DNA of 64,000 bases from Zygnema cylindricum (Eukaryota > Streptophyta > Zygnematophyceae > Zygnematales > Zygnemataceae), in NCBI GenBank assembly GCA_037447655.1, contig JBBHKE010000371.1:1-64000 (forward strand), read 5' to 3'. This document shows positions 55,132-64,000 of the stretch, one piece after another (the first letter of the stretch is position 1; each line of letters begins with the position of its first letter). The notes below the pieces were generated by a model. The model made no database searches. It was given only the letters and a program-made list of their open reading frames with translations, and was not told the DNA's origin. The translations under genes were made by a program, and so were the position numbers.

Positions 55132-56135
55132 TATTGTTTATTCTTTGCGTGTTGAGTTTCGTATTCTTACCGTACACACGGTCCAACACACGTTTAGTTT
55201 CGGTGAAGAAAGTCTTGGTATACGCGTTCAGTGTTTGTCCCCTTAGTATGTTCGATGTGTGTCGGTCTCTCTCGTCTCTGGAGTCGACAAGAGAGTTAAT
55301 ATGGTCTTGCGCTGGTTACTAATGTTCAATTTTATTGTAAGATTTAAATTTGGTCGTGAGAAGTCTTGTGCCACGAGAAGAACTTTTGTATGAGAGACAG
55401 CGAAAGGAAATCTCCAGCTTAATATATATTATTATGTGTATTTTGTAAGTGCTTCCGCTTGTGTATGTCTTGCTGCGGATTCTGGTGTGTGACATCGATC
55501 CTATCATTTGTTATCTTGCTCCAATCTGTCAGGTTCCAGTTTGTGAAATCAAAGAACGGTTGTGAGAGCGAGTCAGTGAGTTAGCCACGGTCGGAGGGGA
55601 GAAGGAGAGAAAAACGCCCTCACCATCCTGACTGAAGACTACATCGGAGCCTTCGGATGATCCATCTATTCTTGAAGTGCCGTCTCGTGAGGCGAGTGAA
55701 GGAGAGTTCAGTTTTGGTGAAAGGCCTACGCCTAAGTCCGTGGATTCACTTCCTACTGATGCCTTTGGAAAGGATAGGACAGGTGCAAAAAGTTCGAGTT
55801 TTTATGTGAGATTTAGGAAATGTTCAATGACTGGTTTGGGTTTGTAAGCACGCTTGAGACTCCAAGGGAGAGGAGGTAAGGGAGAGGAGGTGGTAGAGGG
55901 ACACCTAGAGGTATTCTGTTAGGTACTCTTAGAGGACAGTCAGATACTAGTACCATGACATGGTACAAGTGCCACAGGTCTTAGCACTTTACATCAAACT
56001 GTTTGGAAAAAGACAACAACGACAAAGAGAGCCATGTTGGTGGGCTCTAGTGACACAATAGTACTTAGTGTTATGACTGTGTCGGTGGCGGTTCTAAGAG
56101 AGGTCGTGGCAGAGGTGACCAATGTTATGACCATG
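55132..56135 (+). pseudogene. Decayed retroelement remnant with a zinc-knuckle trace
   Basis: 55440-55530 resembles an LTR end followed by a primer-like TTGTTATCTTGCTCC. At about 55870-55990 a Gly/Arg-rich frame leads into YKCHRS-stop-HFTSNC, the pattern of a CX2CX4HX4C knuckle with its first Cys and Gly lost. A second Gly/Arg stretch, SKRGRGRGDQCYD, follows near 56093. Too decayed to classify. Confidence 0.45.
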
Positions 56136-56860
56136 TCGTGGCTGAAAGGGCTTTTTTAGGATTTTTACGTTGTGGACCCTATATCGTGGCGGCGGACAGG
56201 GTAATTACATTGAGTTCGGGAATGATTTTGTTGATAATTACATTGAGTTCGGGAATGATTTTGTTGATAGGGAGTGTGGAATCGTTTAATTTTGATAATC
56301 AATCATGGGCTCATAATCTCTCGAATTTGAAAATTGGAATTTTAGGACAAATAGATGAATAAATAGTTTTAGAACGAATAGGTTTTTGAGAACGATGTTA
56401 GGAGGAGAAAAAAAAAAGGAATTCTATACAAAACGTACATCAAAATCCATGTCATACATTGAACAATTGCAAATTTCTGCAAACGCTTCAACTTCTGGAA
56501 GGACCATAAGCTCACAATTTGTTTAAAATTTGGCATAAAATTGAGAACATAAAGATTACAAAAAAGTAAAAAGCTAAACGTTATTTAGAGCTTTAAGAGA
56601 TAAATACTACACTATCTTTCATTTCTACCATTGATCTATCAAAAAAGAATAAGATGCTTTAGAAGCTTAATGACTTTTTAGCCTTATTAGATCAAGGTAT
56701 AATAACGACTAAAACCTAATTATGTTCCAATTCCGGTATACCTCTTATTCGTTATTCTAAAATTTTGCAAATTTATTGTCCTGATGAAAGTGAATTCTTT
56801 TCCCATCCTCCAGCTCCTTGAAGTAACTGTCTTCAATTTTTTTTTCAACTTTAACCAACC
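56136..56860. other. Intergenic, AT-rich, nothing recognised
   Basis: Contains a short direct repeat of ATTACATTGAGTTCGGGAAT (two copies at about 56201 and 56237). Otherwise AT-rich sequence that probably lies 3' of the kinase gene. Confidence 0.5.
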
Positions 56861-56869
56861 GGATTTTTC

Positions 56870-57125
56870 TGAAAATCGTACTTTTTTTCCTTAAATCATC
56901 ATTTTCTCCGTAATTCGTCATTTTTTTCCGATATTCATCATTCTTTTAAAAAGTCCTCTTTTTCTTCTGAAAATCTCTATTTTTTCCGGAAGTACTCTTT
57001 TTTTCCCGAAAGTCGTCAATTTTTTCGTGAAATGTCATTTTTTCCGGAAAATATCATTTTTTCCGAAAAATATCAATTTTTCCGAATAATGCCATTTTTT
57101 CTCAAAATCGTCATTCTTTTCTGAT
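56870..57125. repeat. Degenerate ~18-20 bp tandem repeat at the 3' end of the kinase gene
   Basis: Repeated words of the type TCATTTTTTCCGGAAAATA across about 250 bases. The right half is translated on the minus strand as the last about 30 residues of the kinase (EKNDDFEKKW, FFGKNDIFRKK). Confidence 0.8.
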
Positions 57126-57684
57126 TGTCTCGAAGGAGGTATTCCTCTGAAAGAAACTTTCCATGGTTTGAAAAAATAGAGAAATCGAAAATGATGAGAA
57201 TGAGAAGGAAATGTCGTTTGATATCGTGGTTTTGATTCCGGACTATTTTTTAGACTTGAATGAGAACTATGGGGAGAACCCCAACAACTTTGTGATTCCT
57301 GATTAGTGGATTTACTTAAAGATCCGTACAGAGAATTTGTAGAGCACAGACTCGACAATAACTTAGTTTTTGCGATGAAATTTGGGGCACGGGAAGGTGA
57401 AAAACTAATATCTTTGGAGAGGTGAACTGGAGGACTCAGTGACATTATACTCTCCCTTCCAAATCCAACAAAACTTTTATTTAAGCCGTCCAAAATTGTT
57501 AAGTTTTCGTCATTTTTGTCCCAGAGACATGGTTCAATAGCTGAAATTGTTCCTTCTGGTCTCTGAAAATTGTTTGATGTTAATCGATAATTTGTCGCAA
57601 AATTATGGCAGTTGGTAATTTCATCGGGAAATTGGTCGAAATTTACGACAGGAAAATCGCAATGCCGTCGAACCCAAGGATGAT
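57035..57684 (-). CDS. Kinase last exon with HPW and Ser-rich tail
   Basis: Acceptor TTCTTACAG|AT, frame begins HPWVRRHCDF and continues 215 codons to a TGA. Ser-rich (SSLCSTNSLYGSLSK, SHSSLKNS), then basic repeat-coded end. Confidence 0.8.
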
Positions 57685-58250
57685 CTGTAAGAAAAAAAAA
57701 AGACAATTAAAAAAAAACAAAAAATAAGCAAAAAAGTGATAAATAAAATATAGCTAAGAGAAGTGGAATTAACTATTAAACGCGACATGAGCTTTGATTT
57801 TTTCACCAAATGGATCATACATTGGCCACACAAAAAAACACGGAAAACCACAAAACAAAGACATTTATCACAAGCAATTAAAAACATTGATAATCAAAAA
57901 AATTAGCATAAGTATTAACTTAAAAATGTGGCTTTCCTTGGGCCTCTTCTGCGGTAATCCTTTCTAAGGGATCGACACAAAGCATGTTCTTCACGAGATG
58001 CTTCGCTTTATCGGAAATTTGAAGCCAAGGGCCCCTTTCGAGATCGTAAACCCCTTTTCTGATTTTCGAAAAAACATCTTTCCTTGATTTCGCACAAAAT
58101 GGAGGAACTCCAGAAAGAAGAATATAAAGAATAACTCCCACGCTCCACATATCAGCTTCTGGGCCATAGGATCGATTTAGGACCTCTGGAGCAACGTAAT
58201 ACCTTCAAAAACCACAATATTTCTGGTTTAGAGAGGGAGAGAGGCAGGCA

Positions 58251-58281
<31 letters not shown>

Positions 58282-58707
58282 TGTTAGAGAGAGAGAGAGA
58301 GGGAGAGAGTGTTAGAGAGAGAGAGGGGAGGATAGAGAGAGAGGGAGAGAGAAAAAGGCAGTGAGGATGATTTTCTCAAAATGATAACGGAGCTCAAACG
58401 GATATCACATGGATTGGATTGTCACGTACGGGGTTCCGACAGGCTGAGTCAGTTTTTGGTTAGGATCGTAAAATGCCGCTTGCCCAAAATCCCCAACTTT
58501 TATTTTTGGAAAAGGGGTAGATGATGACGTCAGCATAATATTTTCCAGTTTCAAATCGCGATGCGTGATTCCGTTTATATGGCAGTATTTGACAACGGAG
58601 AGCAATTGTTTGCAAACATGTGCCGCAGTTTTTTCCGTAAAAATTTTCCGTTTTACGGAATTCAGAAGATCGCCACCTCCGCAGTATTCCATGATAATGT
58701 GGACATT
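57035..58707 (-). CDS. CAMK/CDPK-type Ser/Thr protein kinase, 3' part (three exons)
   Basis: Exons 58430-58707, 57937-58202 and 57035-57684. The kinase C-lobe is complete: hinge NVHIIMEYCGGG, catalytic loop HRDLKLEN, DFG, activation-segment end GTPYYVAPEV (formed by joining exons at CCCC|GTACGT and GAAG|G), SYGPEADMWSVGVILYILL, VPPF, and the final HPW. No EF hands follow; a tail of about 200 residues is rich in Ser, with many SxSS and SxSH clusters, and ends in a repeat-encoded Lys/Asp/Phe string. The N-lobe (Gly loop, Lys) is not visible and may lie in or beyond the assembly gap at 59651-59660. The intron 57685-57936 has a CAG acceptor but needs a GA donor to keep phase; from the AAG|GAAAGC junction the frame reads EEAQDHPWV, as in other kinases. 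Catalytic residues are intact, but the donor leaves doubt about function. Confidence 0.82.
57937..58202 (-). CDS. Kinase exon with APE motif and helix F
   Basis: Acceptor TTTTTGAAG, begins G-TAT-TAC to complete GTPYY, then VAPEV, DMWSVGV, and ERITAEEAQ. The proposed end is CAAG|GAAAGC, a GA in place of GT. Reading on without splicing gives a stop eight codons later in total (GKPHF). Confidence 0.78.
58228..58362. repeat. GA microsatellite in a kinase intron
   Basis: (GA)n and GTGTTAGAGAGAGA blocks fill most of the intron between the catalytic-loop exon and the APE exon. Confidence 0.92.
58430..58707 (-). CDS. Kinase exon with catalytic loop and DFG
   Basis: Acceptor TTATGTCCAG, donor CCCC|GTACGT, phase 0 to 2. 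Contains MEYCGGGDLL, HRDLKLENIML and KVGDFG. Confidence 0.88.
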
Positions 58708-58834
58708 CTGGACATAAAATACAAATAAAAAAGCAAAATAAAAGAAACAAATAAATATAAAGACTCACATTTAAACAACCAAAGCAACAAAATGAAGAGT
58801 CTGAATGTTAGATAAAACAGGTTGATAAATAAGT

Positions 58835-58910
58835 GGAGGAGAGAGGGAGAGAGCGGGAGAAAGAGGGAGGGGGGAGATAGAGAGGAAGAGTGAGGGAGAG
58901 AGATTGAGTG
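58835..58910. repeat. Purine-rich GA/GGGA repeat
   Basis: GAGAGGGAGAGAG and GGGAGATAG words just upstream (5' on minus) of the first visible kinase exon. Confidence 0.85.
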
Positions 58911-59069
58911 TTTCATAAATTCGGGATACATTCTGATTGAAATTCTGATTAAAACTCCGATTTAAATTTTAAGATCAAAAGTTTGGCTGACGATTTCCTT
59001 CGCAAGTTGTTGCTTTGATGTGAAGGTTCACAAAGAAGAGCATAAAGATTTAACATTTAAAATTTTGAT

Positions 59070-59345
59070 TCCTCGGATTCTCAGATTTAAAATTCTCAGA
59101 TTTAAGATTCCCAGAATTAAGATTCTCAGATTTTGATTTTTCAGATCTAAAATTCTGATTTCTTGGGATCAGGTATTTGATCTTTTCTCTTGGTTACCAA
59201 CCTGATTCAGAAGTTGATTTAAATTCTGATTCTGATTCTGATCCACATTTCAATTGACATTTTGATTTTGATTTAAAATTTGTGATTTCGATTTACATTT
59301 CAACTTTCGATTCAATTCTCAAAATTCTGATTTGAATTTCAAATT
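59070..59345. repeat. AT-rich degenerate repeat of ATTCTGATTT / ATTCTCAGATTT
   Basis: Many copies of GATTCTCAGATTTAA and GATTCTGATTCTGATT fill 59070-59345. No kinase N-lobe exon could be found between 58710 and the gap. Confidence 0.75.
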
Positions 59346-59650
59346 TTGGTTCAGGTTCCTGCTTTGATAAAAAAAAAAGATTTTTCCACATCAGATTTAT
59401 TACACACATACATTTTTATTTATAAAAGAAAAGCATTTTTTTTCTTTTATTATTTATTCAAAAACCAAAAACCCACATCGACAATTTCACAAAACCTTCA
59501 CTACTCCATTTTGATCGCGGAACACCAAAGGCGAAAAAAAGACCAAAAAAAAAAACATTTTTTTCACAAGAAAAAAAACACATAAAGCTGTAAAAATCTG
59601 TTATTCTCAAATAATCTACAAAAAAAACACACAAAAAAAAAAAAAAAAAA

Positions 59651-59660
59651 NNNNNNNNNN
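59651..59660. other. Assembly gap (10 N)
   Basis: Ten Ns after a long A-rich run. The sequence to the right is LTR-like and does not continue the kinase gene, so the true gap size is unknown. Confidence 0.95.
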
Positions 59661-59689
59661 ATCTGATGTTCCATTCTGATTGCCGATGA

Positions 59690-60709
59690 AACTGCCTACC
59701 ATCCATGGTTCTAGTTTAGGACCCAGGCAGTTATAAAAACCATTAAAATGGTTTCTAAAGGGAAGACTGAGATTGGTAAAATTACCAAAAATATTGACGG
59801 ACCCAGGATTTGATCTTGGTACCTACCATCCGTCAAAGTAGCCGTTAGTCTTACCTTGTAGTCTAAGACCAATGCTGAAGTATATAGGGTACGATAGCTA
59901 CTTAAACATGACGAAATAGACAAATTGGATTTACTGACAAACGGACCACAATCACACAGACACAGTTAAAACAGAATTACAACGGAAATGTACTACTTGT
60001 ATTTTAACTGCTATAAATTAAGGCCGACATCAATCTAAGGATGGAGAAAGAAGTCGGTATCGCGGAATGGTGAATTTGGCAGTTTGCTGTCATAGCCACA
60101 ATGAACGACACATGGCAGAATGACATTGGATGACGGCATCTCCGGGACATACTATGGCGAACCCGGATACGGCAGGCCTCGTCTTTTTGGCCATGTCGTA
60201 CAATGGCCGTACAGAAAGTACTCCGGACCAAGTACCTTTTTGTATTATACACTCAATTGATTGGCTCCGTACATCAGTAGAAGAAAGTTTAGACAGGGGT
60301 TTAGGACTTTTAAATATTAGAGGTAGTCGCCTCTCTCTTAGGGAGCTCCTGTTTAAAAGGGTCATCTTTGACCATTGATAATTAACTGTTTAGGTGAGCA
60401 AATTCAAGGATTCTTTTTGTGGCAGACTCAGGGGAGTGTCCCCTTCAAAGGGGTGCAACTCGGTTAGTCTGTATTCTATCAGGGTGTCAGCGTTATTCAG
60501 ACAAAGGTTAGAGAACTAAGGTTATCCTAGAGGCTTCTAGTAAGCTGCCTACTCTGAGTACCAATGGAGGTCTCAAAGTTGCACTTGGGTGCAGTCAAAT
60601 TGTCTAATTGTCTGCTTGGGTGGCAGATGCTTTAGATGAAAGTGGGTTAGTGTAAAACTACCTAGAGGCTTCCTCAATTTTGGTCCATAATGGGGGTCAC
60701 AATATTACA
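59690..60709 (+). repeat. Degraded chimeric LTR
   Basis: Carries LTR landmarks: GGATTTGATCTTGGTACCTACC, GCCGTTAGTC, a promoter-proximal GTACAGAAAGTACTCCGG, and AGAGGTAGTCGCCTCTCTCTT. It then has two LTR 3' ends in a row: a copia-IV-type end (GGAGGTCTCAAAGTTGCA, to 60583) and a copia-I/III-type end (CTAGAGGCTTCCT to ATATTACA, 60709). Confidence 0.65.
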
Positions 60710-61337
60710 CAGAGGTGGGGGAGTTTGTTGCCTCTCAGGTTGTTTTGGGGAAGTCTTTGTTGTAATGGCCGAAGGCATCATCCCCTTAAGAAACTGCTTC
60801 ATGTTTAAAGGAGAGGAAAAGGGGATATTTTCTTCGGGCTCCAGTGACTCTTCCTCTGGTGCAAACGTATCTTGACTACCACAGCTACCGGATGTTATTT
60901 CAAGAACCCATGTTCTTTGAGCTTCTCCCCTCCCATGGAGTGATGATTGATGGACAAACTTGTTGGACTGTCGTAAAAAATAAAGAACCCTAAATCCTCC
61001 CAGGAAGATGAGGTTCTCTAAATTCAAGCTCCTATCCCCTCTAAACCAAAGGAGAAAGGTTGTTGTTTCCGTATTTTGACTGCCTCATGAAAGTATGATG
61101 AAAAATCTCTCAAAATCCACTATTATGGTACAAAAGAATCTGGTAATCAACCTCGGAGGAAAACCAACCAAAACCCCAAAAAGGACTACCAAAGAGAGAA
61201 CAAAGATACTTTCACTCAGAATAATGAAAAGATAAAATATAGATATGTTGTCTCAAAATTAACAATATCACCTTGCTCTAAAAAAAAGAAAATACAGGTA
61301 GAATGTGGAATGATAGCAAGCGAGCTCAACCTTGTTG
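60710..61337. other. Unrecognised stretch between LTRs
   Basis: Minus-strand frame 60674-61027 (EEESLEPEENIPFSS, MKQFLKGMMPSAITTKTS) and a plus-strand frame around 61087-61270 (HYYGTKESGNQPRRK) are open but match no family I know. They may be fragments of a host gene or of an element interior. Confidence 0.4.
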
Positions 61338-62517
61338 AAATTCAAGTATTTTCTAGGTCTAGAGATTGCAATATAAAAAGCAAAATAGTAGATATTGACA
61401 GCCTGCCTCTAACTCCTCACTCAAGTCCCCACACTTAGCGTAATCACTAAAGACGGAGGAGGAGTTAGCCCTCTTTTGTCTTTGCCCCAGAGAGAGATGG
61501 TTGTTTCATTAGGTTTTCTCTAAGGGAGTTTGACAGAGCCAGGATTTGATCTTGGTACCTGCCATACGTCAAACCCGCGGCAGCCAGTAACCTTATCCAA
61601 ATAGTCTAAATTTTATGATAGAGTATATGGGGTATGATAGTTATGTAAATAGTTACAATAAGACTAATTCATTTAACGAGAACTATATGCATACTGCATA
61701 GAAACAGTTGTGTAAAGTACGACGTACGGTACGGCTATGAAATAAATACCGCGCAGTTTGTTTGACGCCGGAAAGAATACCGCGCAAGTATTTATGACGG
61801 CCACGATTGAAATCCAAATTTGATCGGACGGCCGCGAAGGATGCCGAGATCGCGGAGTACGATTTTGGCGGTTTGCGATCACCGCCACATCGAGTGACAC
61901 GTGGCAAAACTACATTGGATTGCGGCAACTCCGGGGATTACGCAAACGAATCCGAATATGACACGTGTCAACATTTTGGCCATGTCGTACTATAGCCGTA
62001 TATAAAGTACACCGGCACCTGTACTTTTCTGTACGACACAGTGTTTTAATTGGTGGCATATTTTAGTAGATAGAGTTTTAGCGGAAGATAGGACTTAGAA
62101 AAATTTGGCAGATAGGACCCTCTCTCTAAAAGAGCACCTTGTATAAATGGCTAACTTTGGGCAGCCATAACTATCAATTTACTTGACCATTTTCAGTGAT
62201 TCTTTTTGCTGCGGCCTGAAGGGAGTCAATGCTACACACGGGTGTAGTTGGTCAGAGTTTTTGTCTGCCAGGGTGGCTGCATTTCTAAAGGAAAGTCAAA
62301 GTGGGTGAATGTGTCCAAATCTCATATTCTAACTTTGCATTCTGTGGTTGAACTAAGCACACAGAAAGTGTTATTTCATAGGGGTTAATCTATATCGGGG
62401 TTATGACTGTCAAGGGGTCAGTCACTTGGGTTTATATCAACTTGGAGTCGGCACTTTCTAGATTAGCTTCTTTTGGATCTACATACTCTGAGGGCCGATG
62501 GAGGTCTCAGAGTTTCA
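61338..62517 (+). repeat. 5' LTR of copia-like element VI
   Basis: About 1180 bp, TGTTGAAATTCAAGTATTTT...GTCTCAGAGTTTCA. Includes GCCGAGATCGCGGAG and GACACGTGGCAAAAC, the module shared with the other families. The matching 3' LTR would lie beyond 64000. Confidence 0.85.
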
Positions 62518-63600
62518 AGTTATGGGCCCAAGATCTAGGGTGCCTATGTTTGATGGAATAGACTTCACTTATTGGGAGTTTACTATGGAGGGATTGCTTT
62601 TCGAGAAGCACTTATGGGGAATTGTTTTGGGACAAGTGAGATGTCCACCAACTGGCTTTGGAGGAGCTTACTATGGAGAATCATTTGAGGCTGCCCAGAA
62701 TATAGACTGGAGTTCAGATGCAACAGCAAGTTAAGGAAAAATCCGTTCCGTGGATGGGGAAAAATGAGAGAAAGAAAAAGGAACACCGATGGTGAGGGGA
62801 GCTAAGCTCTCGACTATGGTTCCATTTGAAGGGATTAAAACTGAAGAAAATGACAGAAAAATATGGGAATACAAAAACACTATAGCATAGCATCTCATAC
62901 TTAGAAACGTGTCTAAGTCCATAGCTATCACTCTTATAAACTTAATGAAGTCTTCAGAGATATGGGAAGCACTAAGTCAGATTTATAAAAGTAAGACTAT
63001 TTAGAGGCAGCAATTAGTAAACCCAAAAAAAGATGCCTGTGTTTATAAAGGCGGTAGCATGATAGAATTTTGCAATGATATTGCTGCGCTGTATGTTGAG
63101 CTTGCTAGTGCGGGATATGTAGAATCTGAGGAGAGGAAGATAAATACACTATTGATGAAACTCCCAGATGAGTACGAAAACATCATTTGTCGTATGCAGG
63201 CAAGGGACGGCTCCTCATGGACTTGGAGCTTTACCATGGGGATAATTCTTGTGAGGGAAAGCACTTTGGAGCTTCGTAGGGGAAGTGATAGGGCGAATGC
63301 ATTTACAGCTGGTGGTGATTGGCGGAAGCGTGATGAGAGGAACGGCGGTGACGAGCGGAAGCGTGATGAGAGGAACGGTGGTGACGAGCGTAAGCGTGAT
63401 GAGAGGAAGAAAGACAAAGGTAAACCTTATAGGAACTTTGGTGGAAGGAGAGGGAGAAAAAAAGAAAGGGGTTTGCTTCTTTTGTAGGGAACCGGGTCAT
63501 TATATGGAGGAATGCCCTTGTTTGGAAAAACTTAGAAGCTGGAATGAGGATGAGGAGGAAGAAGGGGAGAGGAGAACGAGGATGAAGATATTTTAGAGCT
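62498..63600 (+). pseudogene. Element VI gag, broken
   Basis: ATG at 62498 in the LTR end (MEVSEFQ), then VMGPRSRVPMFDGIDFTYWEF to a stop at 62732-62734. Middle part carries stops near 62888 and 63001. 63059-63487 is open with NTLLMKLPDEYENIICRM and an 11-residue charged repeat (GGDERKRDERN, three copies at about 63310-63410). After a frameshift the zinc knuckle CFFCREPGHYMEEC is intact at about 63465-63515. Confidence 0.85.
62518..62532 (+). promoter_or_regulatory. Element VI primer-binding site, half-tRNA-iMet type
   Basis: AGTTATGGGCCCAAG after the LTR; 12 central bases (GTTATGGGCCCA) match the initiator tRNA-Met anticodon-arm complement. Confidence 0.7.
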
Positions 63601-64000
63601 TCTCCGGATTAGTAGTTATGGGAAGATAGAAAAGCACACAGAAATTCCACGAAAGCAACTGTGTGCTTTTGGAGGTATAAGGGAAGTAAAGAGAAAGGAG
63701 GTACTTGAGGATGTCGAGGAGTGTAAAGTGTATGACTTAGAAATGAGATAGTCAGATCTAGGATCCATAAGTGAAAACGAGAAGATAAAATTAATGAGGA
63801 TAATTTTATAGGTATTTTGGAATTATAAAACTGGTCGGAAAGGGAGACCTCAACGGATTCCGAGGAAAGGGGAAAGTGAAACTAGAAGAGGTTTTTAAAG
63901 CTAAGGGAGAAGAGGAATATTTAATGAAAGGTTTAGGGGAGGAGAAATACTTATTGGGAATAAATTTAGAAAGAGAGAGTGAAAAGAAATCCATGGGAGA
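63601..64000 (+). pseudogene. Element VI gag-protease spacer, runs off the window
   Basis: Glu/Lys-rich coding remnants follow the zinc knuckle (PRKQLCAFGGIREVKRKE, resembling the spacer before the protease in copia I and IV). Stops are frequent. The protease DSGA motif is not reached in a clear frame before 64000. Confidence 0.55.

Noticed and set aside
57621-57887. 88-codon minus ORF with hydrophobic stretch
   Set aside because: It lies in the kinase intron and in another frame of the last exon; it is a shadow.
58982-59050. Possible kinase N-lobe exon (TSKQQLAKEIVSQTF on the minus strand)
   Set aside because: Only a faint resemblance to helix C; no Lys strand or Gly loop nearby and splice phases could not be matched.

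Overview
The window looks like nuclear DNA of a streptophyte (a land plant or a close algal relative). Evidence: an intron-rich gene for a twin-LOV photoreceptor of the plant PLP/TLP1 family, an intron-containing CAMK/CDPK-type kinase, plant-like tRNA-Pro genes, GA microsatellites, and a dense load of Ty1/copia LTR retrotransposons with hAT-like and Harbinger-like DNA elements. I cannot name the species. All calls were made by eye from the sequence, without a database search.

Layout. 1-6.5 kb: a minus-strand twin-LOV gene. Seven exons join in phase and encode 378 residues, with minisatellites in its introns and a 414-bp hAT-like element near its 3' side. 6.5-15.3 kb: intergenic DNA with an AGCTT-rich tract, two tRNA-Pro-type genes (one with a UAG anticodon), two PIF/Harbinger-like elements with TTA target duplications, a homogeneous 40-bp minisatellite and several hAT-like miniature elements.

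About 15.9-53.7 kb: one tower of nested transposons. The outermost element is an old LTR retrotransposon without recognisable pol, primed by a 12-nt tRNA 3'-end-type site. Its 5' LTR holds a hAT-like element, which holds a solo LTR, which holds a young gag-only retrotransposon. Its interior holds copia I (minus strand, itself carrying a solo LTR) and another solo LTR. Its 3' LTR holds a hAT-like element and copia II, which contains copia III, which contains copia IV. Most junctions are confirmed by target-site duplications.

A shared design recurs in the copia-like families. Gag starts inside the end of the LTR, and the primer-binding site (GGTTATGGGCCCACC, complementary to the anticodon arm of initiator tRNA-Met) is translated as part of Gag.

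53.7-56.4 kb: truncated and decayed LTR elements. 57.0-58.7 kb: three 3' exons of the kinase gene, with a non-canonical GA donor at one junction. Its 5' part is not visible and a run of 10 Ns lies at 59651-59660. 59.7-64 kb: a chimeric LTR remnant and the 5' part of another copia element that runs off the right edge.
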